Below, in pieces: positions 25,706 through 33,881 of a stretch of DNA of 64,000 nucleotides. This DNA comes from Bradyrhizobium australiense (GTDB taxonomy: Bacteria > Pseudomonadota > Alphaproteobacteria > Rhizobiales > Xanthobacteraceae): assembly GCF_013114825.1 (NCBI RefSeq), contig NZ_JAAVLX010000014.1:1-64000 (forward strand), in the 5' to 3' direction. The notes beneath the pieces were generated by a model. That model was given only the letters and a program-made list of their open reading frames with translations. It was not told the DNA's origin and made no database searches. Position numbers and translations under genes: made by a program. How positions within the stretch are numbered: the first letter of the stretch is position 1; each line of letters opens with the position of its first letter.

Positions 25706-25804
25706 TCCCGCCCGGCAGGCCCCGGGCCGGGAGCCTCGTTGATTGATTGCGCGGCACTATGAAGATGCGGGGCACTGCGATCAACCGACGCAAACGGGCG
25801 CGCG

Positions 25805-26500
25805 CTATGCGCCGACGTCACGCTTCGTTGAGCGCGCGAAGGCCAATATCATGTTGTTGGCCGGCATCGGCACGGTTTGGATCAAGGAAAGGCCGACGCT
25901 CTCAGCCAATGTACTGAGTTCTCCGATGTCGCGCACGCCCCATTCGGCATTCTGCTCGCGAAGGCTGGTGTCGAACACGGCGTTGCTCATCGCGGTATGC
26001 TTGCCGTCGCGCTTGAATGGGCCATAGAGAAACAGCCGCCCGTCATCACGGAGATAGCGCTCCGCGCCGGCGAACAGGCCTTCGGCGACGCGCCAGGGCG
26101 CGATGTGGATCACATTGGCGCAGAACACCGCCAGCAGTTTGCCCGGCCCGCTGCCGTCGTGCATCGCCGGGCACCAGGCCGGATCGGCGAGATCGACCCG
26201 CAGCGGCGGGCGAATGTTCGGCAAGGCGACATGCGCGCGCCAAGCTTCAATGCTTTTGAGATGTCGCTCATTGAGATCGCTCGGCCACCAAACCATGTCG
26301 GGCGTGTGTTTTGCAAAGTGAACGACATGCTGGCCGGTGCCGCTGCCGGCTTCCAGCACATCGCCGGATTTGCCGGCAAGGAATTTCTGCAGCACCGCCC
26401 AGATCGGTTCGTGGTTGCGGTGAAACGCCGCCGCATCGAGCCGTCCGTCGGGTTCGACCGGCTGGCCATCCTTACCGAATTCCACCACAAATTCAGCCAT
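25805..26500 (-). CDS. DUF938 family SAM-dependent methyltransferase-like protein
   Basis: The 231-residue protein shows DUF938 features: AAFHRNHEPIWAVLQKFLA, the SAM-binding motif VLEAGSGTGQHVVHFA, WWPSDLNERHLKSIEAW and NVIHIAPWRVAEGLFAGAERYL, ending with MPANNMILAFAR. The substrate is unknown. It lies directly downstream of the ArsR-family regulator on the same strand (34-base gap), so it may be co-transcribed with the sulfur regulator. Confidence 0.85.
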   Translation of the reverse strand: MAEFVVEFGKDGQPVEPDGRLDAAAFHRNHEPIWAVLQKFLAGKSGDVLEAGSGTGQHVVHFAKHTPDMVWWPSDLNERHLKSIEAWRAHVALPNIRPPLRVDLADPAWCPAMHDGSGPGKLLAVFCANVIHIAPWRVAEGLFAGAERYLRDDGRLFLYGPFKRDGKHTAMSNAVFDTSLREQNAEWGVRDIGELSTLAESVGLSLIQTVPMPANNMILAFARSTKRDVGA

Positions 26501-26533
26501 CGCAGTTCAGTCCTGAAAAATAGTGGCGCAGCG

Positions 26534-26935
26534 TCACTTCAGATCGCCGCAGAAAATCTCCTTCAATACCCTAAGGAGACGCAATGTGCGCTGGTCGGCC
26601 ACACGATAATGCAGCGTCTGCGAGGTCCGGCGAAATTCCACCAGGCCATCGGCGCGCAATTTCGCCAGATGCTGCGACAGCGCCGACTGGCTCAGTTTCA
26701 CCACGCCGACAAGTTCGCCGACCGTCATCTCGCCGCGCACGGCGAGAAAACAAAGGATCAGCAGGCGTTTTTCGTTGGCGAGCATTTTCAGAAGCTGCGC
26801 GGCGTCACCGGCCTGCTTCGCCAGCTTCTTCAGCGCCGTCGCGTCGTCGCCGCCGGGGACGAAGGCGGCCTCTTGCTGAGTCTCTTGCTGAGTCCCTTGC
26901 TGAGTCCCTTGGGCTGCCGTGGCGGCTGCTCTCAT
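26534..26935 (-). CDS. ArsR-family regulator, BigR/SqrR-like persulfide sensor (probable sox repressor)
   Basis: The 133-residue protein has a winged helix (MLANEKRLLILCFLA, GEMTVGELVGVVKLSQSALSQHLAKL) and just two cysteines, Cys62 in LLILC and Cys129 in EIFCG. In BigR and SqrR the equivalent pair forms a disulfide or polysulfide bridge on exposure to persulfide, releasing DNA. The gene is divergent from the sox operon, so it is the natural candidate repressor; ArsR-family SoxR of Pseudaminobacter has the same role. The N-terminus has a low-complexity tail (TQQ-rich) encoded by 12-bp tandem repeats. The frame is open to 26986, so the start is uncertain. Confidence 0.88.
   Translation of the reverse strand: MRAAATAAQGTQQGTQQETQQEAAFVPGGDDATALKKLAKQAGDAAQLLKMLANEKRLLILCFLAVRGEMTVGELVGVVKLSQSALSQHLAKLRADGLVEFRRTSQTLHYRVADQRTLRLLRVLKEIFCGDLK
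26871..26906. repeat. Three 12-bp tandem repeats within the ArsR-family gene
   Basis: Units TCTTGCTGAGTC, TCTTGCTGAGTC and CCTTGCTGAGTC lie head to tail and keep frame, encoding the GTQQ/GTQQ/ETQQ tail of the repressor. The tract is prone to copy-number change by slippage. Confidence 0.9.
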
Positions 26936-26993
26936 CACTGCAAATCCGGTATCATTTTCCGCGCCTGCGAAGCACACATACCACATTAGCGCG

Positions 26994-27025
26994 CCAGACC
27001 TTCTTTAGCATTGACTAAATTAGCA
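26994..27025. promoter_or_regulatory. AT-rich putative operator between the BigR/SqrR-like gene and soxC
   Basis: Within GC-rich DNA this stretch has three TTAGC motifs (26996-27000, 27005-27009, 27020-27024) and the dyads TTTAG-N6-CTAAA (27004-27019) and CTAA-A-TTAG (27015-27023). Its position between divergent regulator and sox genes suits repressor binding and the promoters of both. Function is inferred. Confidence 0.5.
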
Positions 27026-27090
27026 AATGACGATATCGGTTCCAAAAAGCAAGAAATGACGCGGCGATGTGGCCGCGAGGGGAAGAAAAC

Positions 27091-28398
27091 GTGCGGCCTG
27101 ACCCGTTACGCAGCAATGCTGTTCTCTCTGATCCCGCCGCCCCGGGCACCCCCATGGGCCGCCGCAGCTTCCTTGGCCTCGGCGCAGCCCTGACCGGCAG
27201 CCTCGCCGTCGGCGGCAAAACGGCCATCGCGGACCCCGCGCCGGAGTCACCCCCCGCAGACGCGCCCTGGTCGCAGTCGATCGGCGCTGGCGTGGTCGAG
27301 CGGCCCTACGGCCGGCCGGCCGATACCGAAGCCTCCGTGATCCGCCGCAACGTGCCCTGGTTGACCGCGAGCGCGGAATCGTCGGTGAGCTTTTCCCCGC
27401 TGCAGGACCTGCACGGCATCATCACGCCGAACGGACTGTTCTTCGAGCGCCACCATGCGGGACGGCCGGATATCGATCCGGCGCAACACAAATTCATGAT
27501 CCACGGCCTCGTCGAGCGCCCGCTGCTGCTCTCCATGAAGGACATCCTGCGCTTCCCGTCCGTGTCGCGCATCCATTTCATCGAATGTCCGGCCAATGGC
27601 GGCATGAACTGGCGCGCCGCGCAGATGAACTCGCTGCAATTCAGTCACGGCATGGTCAGTTGCGCCGAATGGACCGGCGTCAAACTGTCGACGCTGCTGG
27701 AAGAAGTCGGCCTCAAGAAAGAGGCGAAATGGGCGATGGTCGAAGGCGCCGACGGCGCGCATATGAACCGCAGCCTGCCGCTCGACAAATGCCTCGACGA
27801 TTGCCTTGTGGTCTATGCGCAAAACGGCGAGGCGCTGCGGCCCGAACAGGGCTATCCGCTGCGGCTGGTGGTGCCGGGCTGGGAGGGCAACGTCAACATC
27901 AAGTGGCTGCGACGGATCAAGCTCGGCGAAAAACCGTGGCACACCCGCGAGGAAACTTCGAAATACACCGACCTGATGCCGGACGGCACCTCGCGCGGCT
28001 TCACCTGGCTGATCGACGCCAAGTCGGTCGTCACGTTTCCTTGCCCGGAAAAGCCGCTCGATGGGCCCGGAATTTATGAGATCAGGGGACTGGCCTGGAC
28101 CGGCAACGGCAAGGTCAAGCGCGTCGACGTCTCCATGGACGGCGGCGTCAACTGGCACACCGCGCGGCTGCACGAGCCGGTGCTGTCGAAAGCGCTGACC
28201 AGATTCTCGCTGCCCTGGCGGTGGGATGGCCGGCCCGCGCTGGTCGCATCCCGCGTTATCGACGAGACCGGTTACGTGCAGCCGACCATTGCGCAACTGC
28301 GCGCACAGCGCGGCTCGAACTCGGTTTATCACAACAATTCGATCCAGACCTGGCAGGTCAAGCCCGACGGAAGCGTCTTCAATGTACAGCTCGCGTAA
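27091..28398 (+). CDS. soxC: Sulfite dehydrogenase / sulfane dehydrogenase molybdenum subunit SoxC
   Basis: The protein of about 435 residues has a Tat signal (GRRSFLGLGAALTGSL) for export of the folded cofactor protein. A sulfite-oxidase-type molybdopterin domain follows with ligand Cys166 in HFIECPANGGMNW, and a dimerisation domain contains VKRVDVSMDGGVNWHTARL. With SoxD it oxidises the sulfane sulfur bound to SoxY, so thiosulfate is taken to sulfate without stored sulfur. GAGGGGAAG five bases upstream favours GTG 27091; ATG 27067 is an alternative. It is the first gene of the sox operon and overlaps soxD by 17 bases. Confidence 0.95.
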   Translation: MRPDPLRSNAVLSDPAAPGTPMGRRSFLGLGAALTGSLAVGGKTAIADPAPESPPADAPWSQSIGAGVVERPYGRPADTEASVIRRNVPWLTASAESSVSFSPLQDLHGIITPNGLFFERHHAGRPDIDPAQHKFMIHGLVERPLLLSMKDILRFPSVSRIHFIECPANGGMNWRAAQMNSLQFSHGMVSCAEWTGVKLSTLLEEVGLKKEAKWAMVEGADGAHMNRSLPLDKCLDDCLVVYAQNGEALRPEQGYPLRLVVPGWEGNVNIKWLRRIKLGEKPWHTREETSKYTDLMPDGTSRGFTWLIDAKSVVTFPCPEKPLDGPGIYEIRGLAWTGNGKVKRVDVSMDGGVNWHTARLHEPVLSKALTRFSLPWRWDGRPALVASRVIDETGYVQPTIAQLRAQRGSNSVYHNNSIQTWQVKPDGSVFNVQLA

Positions 28399-29056
28399 GA
28401 TTTGCCTGCCGGTCGCGGCCATCCTGCTTGCCGCCGCCGGAAGCCTCGCCGGCGCGGCCGAGCCCGGCTCATTCGGTTACGGCAGTGTGGCGACGCCGGC
28501 GCAGATCGCCGGGTGGGACATCGACGTGCGCGGCGAGGACGGAACGGGCCTGCCGCCCGGCAAGGGCACAGTCGACAGGGGCGCGGAGGTTTATGCCGAG
28601 CAATGCGCTGCGTGCCATGGAACCTTCGGCGAAGGCGAAGGCCGCTTCCCCAAGCTGGTGGGAGGCGTCGGGTCGCTGCGCGACGAGCGCCCGGAGCCGA
28701 CGGTTGGCAGCTACTGGCCATTCGCCCCGACCCTGTGGGACTATATTAACCGCGCCATGCCGATGCCCGCGCCGCACACATTGTCAGCGGATGACGTTTA
28801 TGCTTTGACCGCCTATATTCTGAGCCTGAACGATCTCGTACCCTATGAATTCGTTGCCGATCGCAACAGCTTGCCGAAAGTCAAAATGCGCAATCGCGAC
28901 AACTTCATCTGGACCGACCCGCGGCCCGATACGATGGCAAAACCCTGTATGAACGATTGCGTCAACGCCGCCGATGTCAGGATATCATCGACGGCCGAGG
29001 GCAGAAATCTGACGCCGCGCACGACCGGACCGCTCGACACGATGCAACAGAAGTAG
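28382..29056 (+). CDS. soxD: Sulfane dehydrogenase cytochrome c subunit SoxD
   Basis: The 224-residue protein has a Sec signal (about 1-25) and a class I cytochrome c domain with haem site Cys75-Ala-Ala-Cys78-His79, then YIN-AMPMPAPHTLSADDVYALTAYILSLN. It is the electron-accepting partner of SoxC in the periplasm. Only one CxxCH is present. SoxD of Paracoccus is a longer diheme protein, so this is the shorter monoheme form. A C-terminal pair, CMNDC, is present near residue 187. The start overlaps the end of soxC. Confidence 0.92.
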   Translation: MYSSRKICLPVAAILLAAAGSLAGAAEPGSFGYGSVATPAQIAGWDIDVRGEDGTGLPPGKGTVDRGAEVYAEQCAACHGTFGEGEGRFPKLVGGVGSLRDERPEPTVGSYWPFAPTLWDYINRAMPMPAPHTLSADDVYALTAYILSLNDLVPYEFVADRNSLPKVKMRNRDNFIWTDPRPDTMAKPCMNDCVNAADVRISSTAEGRNLTPRTTGPLDTMQQK

Positions 29057-29073
29057 AAATTACGGAAACGCCT

Positions 29074-29460
29074 GTGACCGATCATTTCCCGACAAAATCC
29101 GCAAGGTTTCCGACGTTAAGGCTTGCTGCGTTCGCGCTGGCGCTGGTGATCGGCGCCTTTGCGTCCGCAAGCTTCGCGCAAGCGCAGTCCGCGGTGGATG
29201 AAGGCCGCAAGCTTGCCTTCGACCGCGGCAAGGGCAATTGCCTGACCTGTCACGTCATCAAGGGCGGCAACCTTCCCGGCACGATCGGGCCCGAACTGGT
29301 CGACATCAAGAGCAAATATCCCAAGCGCGAGGATCTCGTTGCCATCCTCAACGACGAAACCCTGCGCAATCCGCTGACAGTGATGCCGCCGTTCGGACGC
29401 AACCGGATCCTGACCGAGAAGGAAATCGACGCGGTGGTTGATTTCCTGCAGACGCTTTGA
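29074..29460 (+). CDS. soxX: Sulfur oxidation cytochrome c SoxX
   Basis: The 128-residue protein has a Sec signal ending at AQA and a small cytochrome c domain with Cys56-Leu-Thr-Cys59-His60 and the axial-ligand candidate Met104 in TVMPPFGRN. SoxX pairs with SoxA to join thiosulfate oxidatively to the SoxY cysteine. The start is GTG at 29074, just after the soxD stop; the frame runs back into soxD but without signal-like sequence. Confidence 0.93.
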   Translation: MTDHFPTKSARFPTLRLAAFALALVIGAFASASFAQAQSAVDEGRKLAFDRGKGNCLTCHVIKGGNLPGTIGPELVDIKSKYPKREDLVAILNDETLRNPLTVMPPFGRNRILTEKEIDAVVDFLQTL

Positions 29461-29489
29461 ACGCGGCGCAATGCTTTAGGAGAGTTTGG

Positions 29490-29984
29490 ATGAGCACTAT
29501 GGCAAATGATTTTTCAGCGACCCGCCGACTGATCCTGAAAGGCGCCGGCGTATTGACGCTGATCGGCCTTGGCATCGTGCCCCTTGATGTCACGAAGGTG
29601 CTCGCTGCGGCCAACGACAAATATCCGGAAGAGGCCTTCAAGGCAAAGAGCGAGGCCGATGCGATCAAGGCGCTCTATGGCAAGACTCCGGAGCCTTCGG
29701 ACAAGGTCAAGATGGACGCGCCCGAGATCGCGGAGAATGGCGCCGTGGTTCCAATTTCGGTGACGACGACGCTTGCGGACGTGACCTCGATCTCGTTCCT
29801 GGTCAGCGAAAACCCGGTCGCGCTGGTGGCGTCCTACAAAATCCCGGCAGGCACCCTTCCAAACGTCGCCAATCGCATCAAGATGGCGCGAACCAGCAAC
29901 GTGGTCGTGGTCGTGGAAGCCGGCGGCAAGCTCTACGGCGTCAGCAAGGAAGTCAAAGTCACCGTCGGCGGGTGCGGCGGCTAA
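29490..29984 (+). CDS. soxY: Thiosulfate oxidation carrier protein SoxY
   Basis: The 164-residue protein has a twin-arginine-like signal (ATRRLILKGAGVLTLIGLG), an immunoglobulin-like carrier domain, and the diagnostic C-terminal GGCGG with Cys162 as the swinging-arm residue that carries sulfur intermediates. TAGGAGAG before the ATG fixes the start. It forms a heterodimer with SoxZ, encoded next after a repeat element. Confidence 0.96.
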   Translation: MSTMANDFSATRRLILKGAGVLTLIGLGIVPLDVTKVLAAANDKYPEEAFKAKSEADAIKALYGKTPEPSDKVKMDAPEIAENGAVVPISVTTTLADVTSISFLVSENPVALVASYKIPAGTLPNVANRIKMARTSNVVVVVEAGGKLYGVSKEVKVTVGGCGG

Positions 29985-29992
29985 CAGGCGGC

Positions 29993-30041
29993 GCGCATGA
30001 TCCGGAAAACTGGGTACCGGTTTTCCGACAGGATCATGCGC
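29993..30041. repeat. GCATGATCCGGAAAA-family palindromic repeat inside the sox operon, copy 1
   Basis: A 49-base imperfect palindrome (GCGCATGATCCGGAAAA ... TTTTCCGACAGGATCATGCGC) sits between soxY and soxZ. A second copy is at 31555-31603, between the saxB-like gene and soxB. The family is widespread in rhizobial genomes and could tune mRNA stability within the operon. Confidence 0.85.
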
Positions 30042-30066
30042 CAAAGAATAGGCTAGGAGTATTCAA

Positions 30067-30378
30067 ATGGCATCGACCATTCGCGTGCGCGCCACTTCGA
30101 GCGGCGAGACCACCGAGGTGCAGGCGCTGATCCAGCATCCGATGGATTCCGGCTTCGTCAAGGATTCCAAGGGCGAGATCATTCCACCGCATTTCATCCA
30201 GCAGCTCATCTTCGAGCATGACGGCAAGAACGTGTTCACAGCCGACTGGGGCGGCGGCGTTTCCAAGGACCCCTATGTCAAGTTCGCGTTCAAGGGCGCC
30301 AAGAAGGGCGACGAGCTGAAGATCAGTTGGATCGACAACAAGGGCGCGACCGACACCACCACGGCGAAGATCCAATGA
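30067..30378 (+). CDS. soxZ: Thiosulfate oxidation carrier complex protein SoxZ
   Basis: The 103-residue protein lacks a signal peptide, as SoxZ does because it is exported with SoxY. It has the SoxZ fold hallmarks RVRATSSGETTEVQALIQHPMDSGF, PPHFIQQLIFEHDGK and WGGGVSKDPYVKFAF. Its stop overlaps the soxA start (ATGA). Confidence 0.96.
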   Translation: MASTIRVRATSSGETTEVQALIQHPMDSGFVKDSKGEIIPPHFIQQLIFEHDGKNVFTADWGGGVSKDPYVKFAFKGAKKGDELKISWIDNKGATDTTTAKIQ

Positions 30379-31241
30379 AGCTGCGATCCGCGATCTATCT
30401 GGCGTCCGCGGCCCTTGCGCTTGCGGCGTTGACGCTTGCGAGCACCCTGCCCTCGGGCGCCGCCGACAAGGTCGATCCCGCCGCCGACGCCAAGGCGTTC
30501 AGGAAATTCTTCACCGACAAATTCCCGAAGGTGAAACTCGAGGATTTCGTCAACGGCCCCTATTCGATGAACGAGGACCTGTACCGGCAGTGGCAGGAGA
30601 AGGAACAATTTCCGCCCTACGAGTTCTCGCTCGAAATGGGCAAGGAGATGTTCTCCAAGCCGTTCAAGAACGGCAAGACCTATGCGGATTGCTTCCCGAA
30701 CGGCGGCATTGGCATCCGCCAGAACTACCCCTACTTCGACGAGAAGGAAGGCAAGGTCATCACGCTTGAATTGGCGCTGAATCGCTGCCGCGAGGCCAAT
30801 GGCGAACCGCCGTACTCGTATGTAAAGGACGAAATGGCGGCTTTGACCGCCTATATGGCCTTCACCTCGCGCGGCAAGCCGATGGACATCAAGATCCCGA
30901 ACGATCCCCGGGCGCTCGAGGCTTACGAGAAGGGGAAGGAATATTTCTACACGCGGCGCGGCCAGCTCAATTTCTCCTGCGCCACCTGCCACGTGCAGAG
31001 CCCGGGCGAGCGCATCCGCGCCGAAATCCTCGCGCCCGCGCTCGGCATCGTCAATGCGATGCCGATCTACCGCTCGGAATGGAGCGGCATGGGCACCACC
31101 AGCCGGCGTTTCACCACCTGCAACAGCCAGATCCGCGCAGTGCCGCTCAGCCCGCAGGACGATGAATATCGCAACGTCGAATATTATCTGTCCTATGTCA
31201 GCAACGGGTTACCGATATCGGGCCCCGGAGCGCGGCCATGA
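30375..31241 (+). CDS. soxA: Sulfur oxidation c-type cytochrome SoxA (monoheme form)
   Basis: The 288-residue protein has a Sec signal (about 1-29) and two cytochrome-like halves. Only the C-terminal half binds haem: Cys202-Ala-Thr-Cys205-His206. In the N-terminal half Cys106 and Cys138 remain in positions that form a disulfide in monoheme SoxA. The catalytic cysteine persulfide ligand is Cys249 in TTCNSQIRAVPL. With SoxX it starts thiosulfate oxidation by coupling it to SoxY. It overlaps both neighbours by 4 bases. Confidence 0.95.
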   Translation: MKLRSAIYLASAALALAALTLASTLPSGAADKVDPAADAKAFRKFFTDKFPKVKLEDFVNGPYSMNEDLYRQWQEKEQFPPYEFSLEMGKEMFSKPFKNGKTYADCFPNGGIGIRQNYPYFDEKEGKVITLELALNRCREANGEPPYSYVKDEMAALTAYMAFTSRGKPMDIKIPNDPRALEAYEKGKEYFYTRRGQLNFSCATCHVQSPGERIRAEILAPALGIVNAMPIYRSEWSGMGTTSRRFTTCNSQIRAVPLSPQDDEYRNVEYYLSYVSNGLPISGPGARP

Positions 31242-31555
31242 GGAACATGATGCAGAAATCCGCATTGGTATTTGCGCTGATTGCCGCGGGCGCTGTGTCC
31301 GCGCTCGCCGCGGGCTCCGAGGAGGATTTCAAGGCGGCATACGCAGCGGCTGAAGCCGCCAACAGGGAAGCCGGGAAGTTGCGCAACCAATGGACCACCA
31401 CGGCGAACACGCTGGCGGCAGCGAAGAAGGCGGCGGACGCGGGTGATTTCGACAAAGCCACCGCATCGGCCAAGGAAGCCGAGGCGCTCGCCAAAGCTTC
31501 GATCTTCCAGGCCACCAGCGAGAAGACCCGCTGGAAGGATTTGGAAATACGCTAG
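31238..31555 (+). CDS. SoxAX-associated small periplasmic protein (SaxB/SoxK-like)
   Basis: The 105-residue product has a Sec signal ending at LAA and a mature, Ala/Glu/Lys-rich, probably all-helical chain ending in KTRWKDLEIR. Its size, composition and position between soxA and soxB match the SoxAX-binding protein (SAXB/SoxK) that enhances SoxAX activity in other sulfur oxidisers. The start overlaps soxA by four bases. I assign it by context and composition rather than by catalytic motifs. Confidence 0.75.
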   Translation: MRNMMQKSALVFALIAAGAVSALAAGSEEDFKAAYAAAEAANREAGKLRNQWTTTANTLAAAKKAADAGDFDKATASAKEAEALAKASIFQATSEKTRWKDLEIR

Positions 31556-31603
31556 AGCATGATCCGGAAAAGTGGAAACCGGTTTTCCGACAACATCATG
31601 CTC
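31555..31603. repeat. GCATGATCCGGAAAA-family palindromic repeat, copy 2
   Basis: It starts GAGCATGATCCGGAAAAG and ends TTTTCCGACAACATCATGCTC, matching the copy at 29993-30041. A further small dyad, GATGCGATT... AAATCGCATC, follows at about 31622-31643. Confidence 0.85.
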
Positions 31604-31674
31604 AAACAATGGATGAGATCGTGATGCGATTGCCAAATCGCATCGCGATCTAGTTTCGACGCGCGGAGACCCGC

Positions 31675-33423
31675 ATGACGATCCGCCGCCGCGATTTCCT
31701 GAAGTTAGCAGGCGCCGCCACCCTGTCGGGCAGCCTGCCGCGGCTGGCGCGCGGCGCCGACAATGCCGGCGTTTACGATCTCGAGCGCTTCGGCAATGCC
31801 CGGATCCTGCATATCACCGATACGCACGCGCAGCTCCGGCCGGTGTTCTTCCGCGAGCCGAGCGTCAATCTCGGCGTCGGCCCGATGCAGGGCAACCCAC
31901 CGCACCTAGTCGGACGCGCCTTCCTCGATCGCTTCGGCATCCGGCCCGACAGTGCCGACGCCTATGCTTTCACCTGTATCGAATTCGAGAAGGCCGCCGG
32001 ACGGTTCGGCAAGCTCGGCGGCTTCGCGCATCTGAAAACGCTAATCGACCGCATGCGCAGCGAGGTCGCCTCCGGACGCTCGCTCCTGCTCGACGGCGGC
32101 GATCTCTGGCAGGGCACGGGCCTTTCCAATACGCTGCAGGGCGCCGACATGGTGGAGGCCGCCAACCTGCTCGGCATCGAGGCGATGACCGGGCACTGGG
32201 AATTCACCTATGGCGAGAAGGCGCTGCGCGCCAATCTCGAACGCTTCAAGGGCGAATTCCTGGCGCAGAATGTCTATCTCACCGAAGAAGCCGCCTTCAA
32301 CGATGCCAAGGCGTTCGATCCGGCATCGGGACGCGTCTTCAAGCCGTCCATCATCAAAGAAATCGGCGGGCATCGCGTTGCCGTGATCGGGCAGGCGTTC
32401 CCCTACGTGCCGATCGCGCATCCCAAGCGTTTTACGCCGGACTGGAAATTCGGCATCCGCGACGAAGAGCTGCAGAAGCTCGTCGATACCCATCGCAACG
32501 CCGACAAGGTCGACGCGGTCATTCTTCTCTCGCACAATGGCATGGATGTCGACCTCAAGCTCGCCAGCCGCGTCACCGGGATCGACGTCATTCTCGGCGG
32601 CCACACCCATGACGCCGTGCCGCAGCCGATTGCCGTGACCAACGCGGGCGGCACCACACTCGTTACCAATGCCGGCTCGAACGGCAAGTTTCTCGCCGTG
32701 CTCGACCTCGACATCGGCAAGGGCAAGGTCAGCAATGTGCGCTACCGGCTGCTGCCGATATTTTCGGAATTGCTGAAGCCCGATCCGACGATGCAGGCGC
32801 TGATCGACAAGATTCGCGAGCCGCATGCGGCTGCGCTGAACGAGAAGATCGCGTCCGCCGACCGCCTGCTCTACCGCCGCGGCAATTTCAGCGGCACCAT
32901 GGATCAACTGATCTGCGACGCGCTGCTCGGCGAATTGAACGCCGAGATCGCGCTGTCGCCCGGTTTTCGTTGGGGCACCACCGCACTGGCGGGCCAGCCG
33001 CTGACGATGGAAGACGTGCTGGCGCAGACCGCCGTCACCTATCCGGAGACCTATGTCCAGACCATGACCGGCGGCCAGATCAAGGACGTGCTGGAAGACA
33101 TCTGCGACAATCTCTTCAACACCGACCCCTATTATCAGCAGGGCGGCGACATGGTCCGTGTCGGCGGGCTCGCCTACGCCTGCATGCCGACTGAAGCCAT
33201 GGGAAAGCGGATTTCCGAACTCAAGCTCGACAACGGCCGCGCGCTCGGGGCCCGCAAGAGCTACAGGGTGGCGGGCTGGGCCTCCGTCAACGAGCAGACC
33301 GGCGCGCCGATCTGGGATGTCGTCGCCAGGCATCTGAGGTCGGGCAAGCCGCCCAACCGCGCGCCGCCGGGCGTCACGCTGAAAGGCGTTGAAGGCAATC
33401 CGGGCATTGCGGGGCAGGGATGA
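31675..33423 (+). CDS. soxB: Thiosulfohydrolase SoxB
   Basis: The 582-residue protein has a Tat signal (RRRDFLKLAGAATLSG) and the metallophosphoesterase plus 5'-nucleotidase C-terminal domains of SoxB. Metal and active-site segments include HITDTHAQLRPVFFREPS, LLDGGDLWQGTGLS, MTGHWEFTYG, ILLSHNGMDVD and ILGGHTHDAVPQP. Its dinuclear metal centre (manganese in known SoxB) hydrolyses sulfonate from the SoxY-bound intermediate to release sulfate. The gene ends by overlapping the DsrE-like gene. Confidence 0.96.
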   Translation: MTIRRRDFLKLAGAATLSGSLPRLARGADNAGVYDLERFGNARILHITDTHAQLRPVFFREPSVNLGVGPMQGNPPHLVGRAFLDRFGIRPDSADAYAFTCIEFEKAAGRFGKLGGFAHLKTLIDRMRSEVASGRSLLLDGGDLWQGTGLSNTLQGADMVEAANLLGIEAMTGHWEFTYGEKALRANLERFKGEFLAQNVYLTEEAAFNDAKAFDPASGRVFKPSIIKEIGGHRVAVIGQAFPYVPIAHPKRFTPDWKFGIRDEELQKLVDTHRNADKVDAVILLSHNGMDVDLKLASRVTGIDVILGGHTHDAVPQPIAVTNAGGTTLVTNAGSNGKFLAVLDLDIGKGKVSNVRYRLLPIFSELLKPDPTMQALIDKIREPHAAALNEKIASADRLLYRRGNFSGTMDQLICDALLGELNAEIALSPGFRWGTTALAGQPLTMEDVLAQTAVTYPETYVQTMTGGQIKDVLEDICDNLFNTDPYYQQGGDMVRVGGLAYACMPTEAMGKRISELKLDNGRALGARKSYRVAGWASVNEQTGAPIWDVVARHLRSGKPPNRAPPGVTLKGVEGNPGIAGQG

Positions 33424-33881
33424 CAGGTCTTTCGATCATCATTCGCACAGTCGCCGCGGCGCTCCTGATCGCCGCCGCCGCGCCCGATGCCCACGCCCAG
33501 CAGGCGCCGCTGCAGGACAAGCCGTTCGCCGAGCACAAAATCGTGCTGCAGCTCTCCGATAACGACTCGCGAAAGCAGGGCCTCGTGCTCAGCGTCGCCA
33601 GCAATCTGATGAAGCATTACGACCCTGATAAGGTCGCGATCGAGGTCGTGGCGTTCGGTCCCGGCATCGACCTGCTGCGGCCGGAAAATGCCAACCGCAA
33701 GATGGTCGAGAGCCTGGTCGCGCAGGGCGCGCGCTTCGACATCTGCCTCAACACCGTCGACACGCTCGAACGCGAGCACGGCAAGCGACCGGAATTCATC
33801 GCCGCGGCGACGCCCGTGCAGGTCGGCGTCGCGCAGATACTGTTTCTGACGGAGAATGGGTATACCTTGGTGCGGCCGTGA
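33420..33881 (+). CDS. Secreted DsrE-like family protein of the sox operon
   Basis: The 153-residue product has a Sec signal ending at AHA and a DsrE/F-like alpha/beta domain (KIVLQLSDNDSRKQGLVLSVASNLMKHY, KVAIEVVAFGPGIDLLRP, ARFDICLNTVDTLER). A single cysteine (in FDICLNT) sits where DsrE-type proteins keep their sulfur-carrying residue. A periplasmic sulfur-relay or binding role beside SoxB is plausible but not proven. It overlaps soxB by four bases, so it belongs to the operon. Confidence 0.8.
   Translation: MTGLSIIIRTVAAALLIAAAAPDAHAQQAPLQDKPFAEHKIVLQLSDNDSRKQGLVLSVASNLMKHYDPDKVAIEVVAFGPGIDLLRPENANRKMVESLVAQGARFDICLNTVDTLEREHGKRPEFIAAATPVQVGVAQILFLTENGYTLVRP

Noticed and set aside
26871..26906. 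Short direct repeats considered as a CRISPR-like array
   Set aside because: Units are 12 bp, head to tail without spacers, in frame inside a coding sequence; a tandem repeat, not CRISPR.
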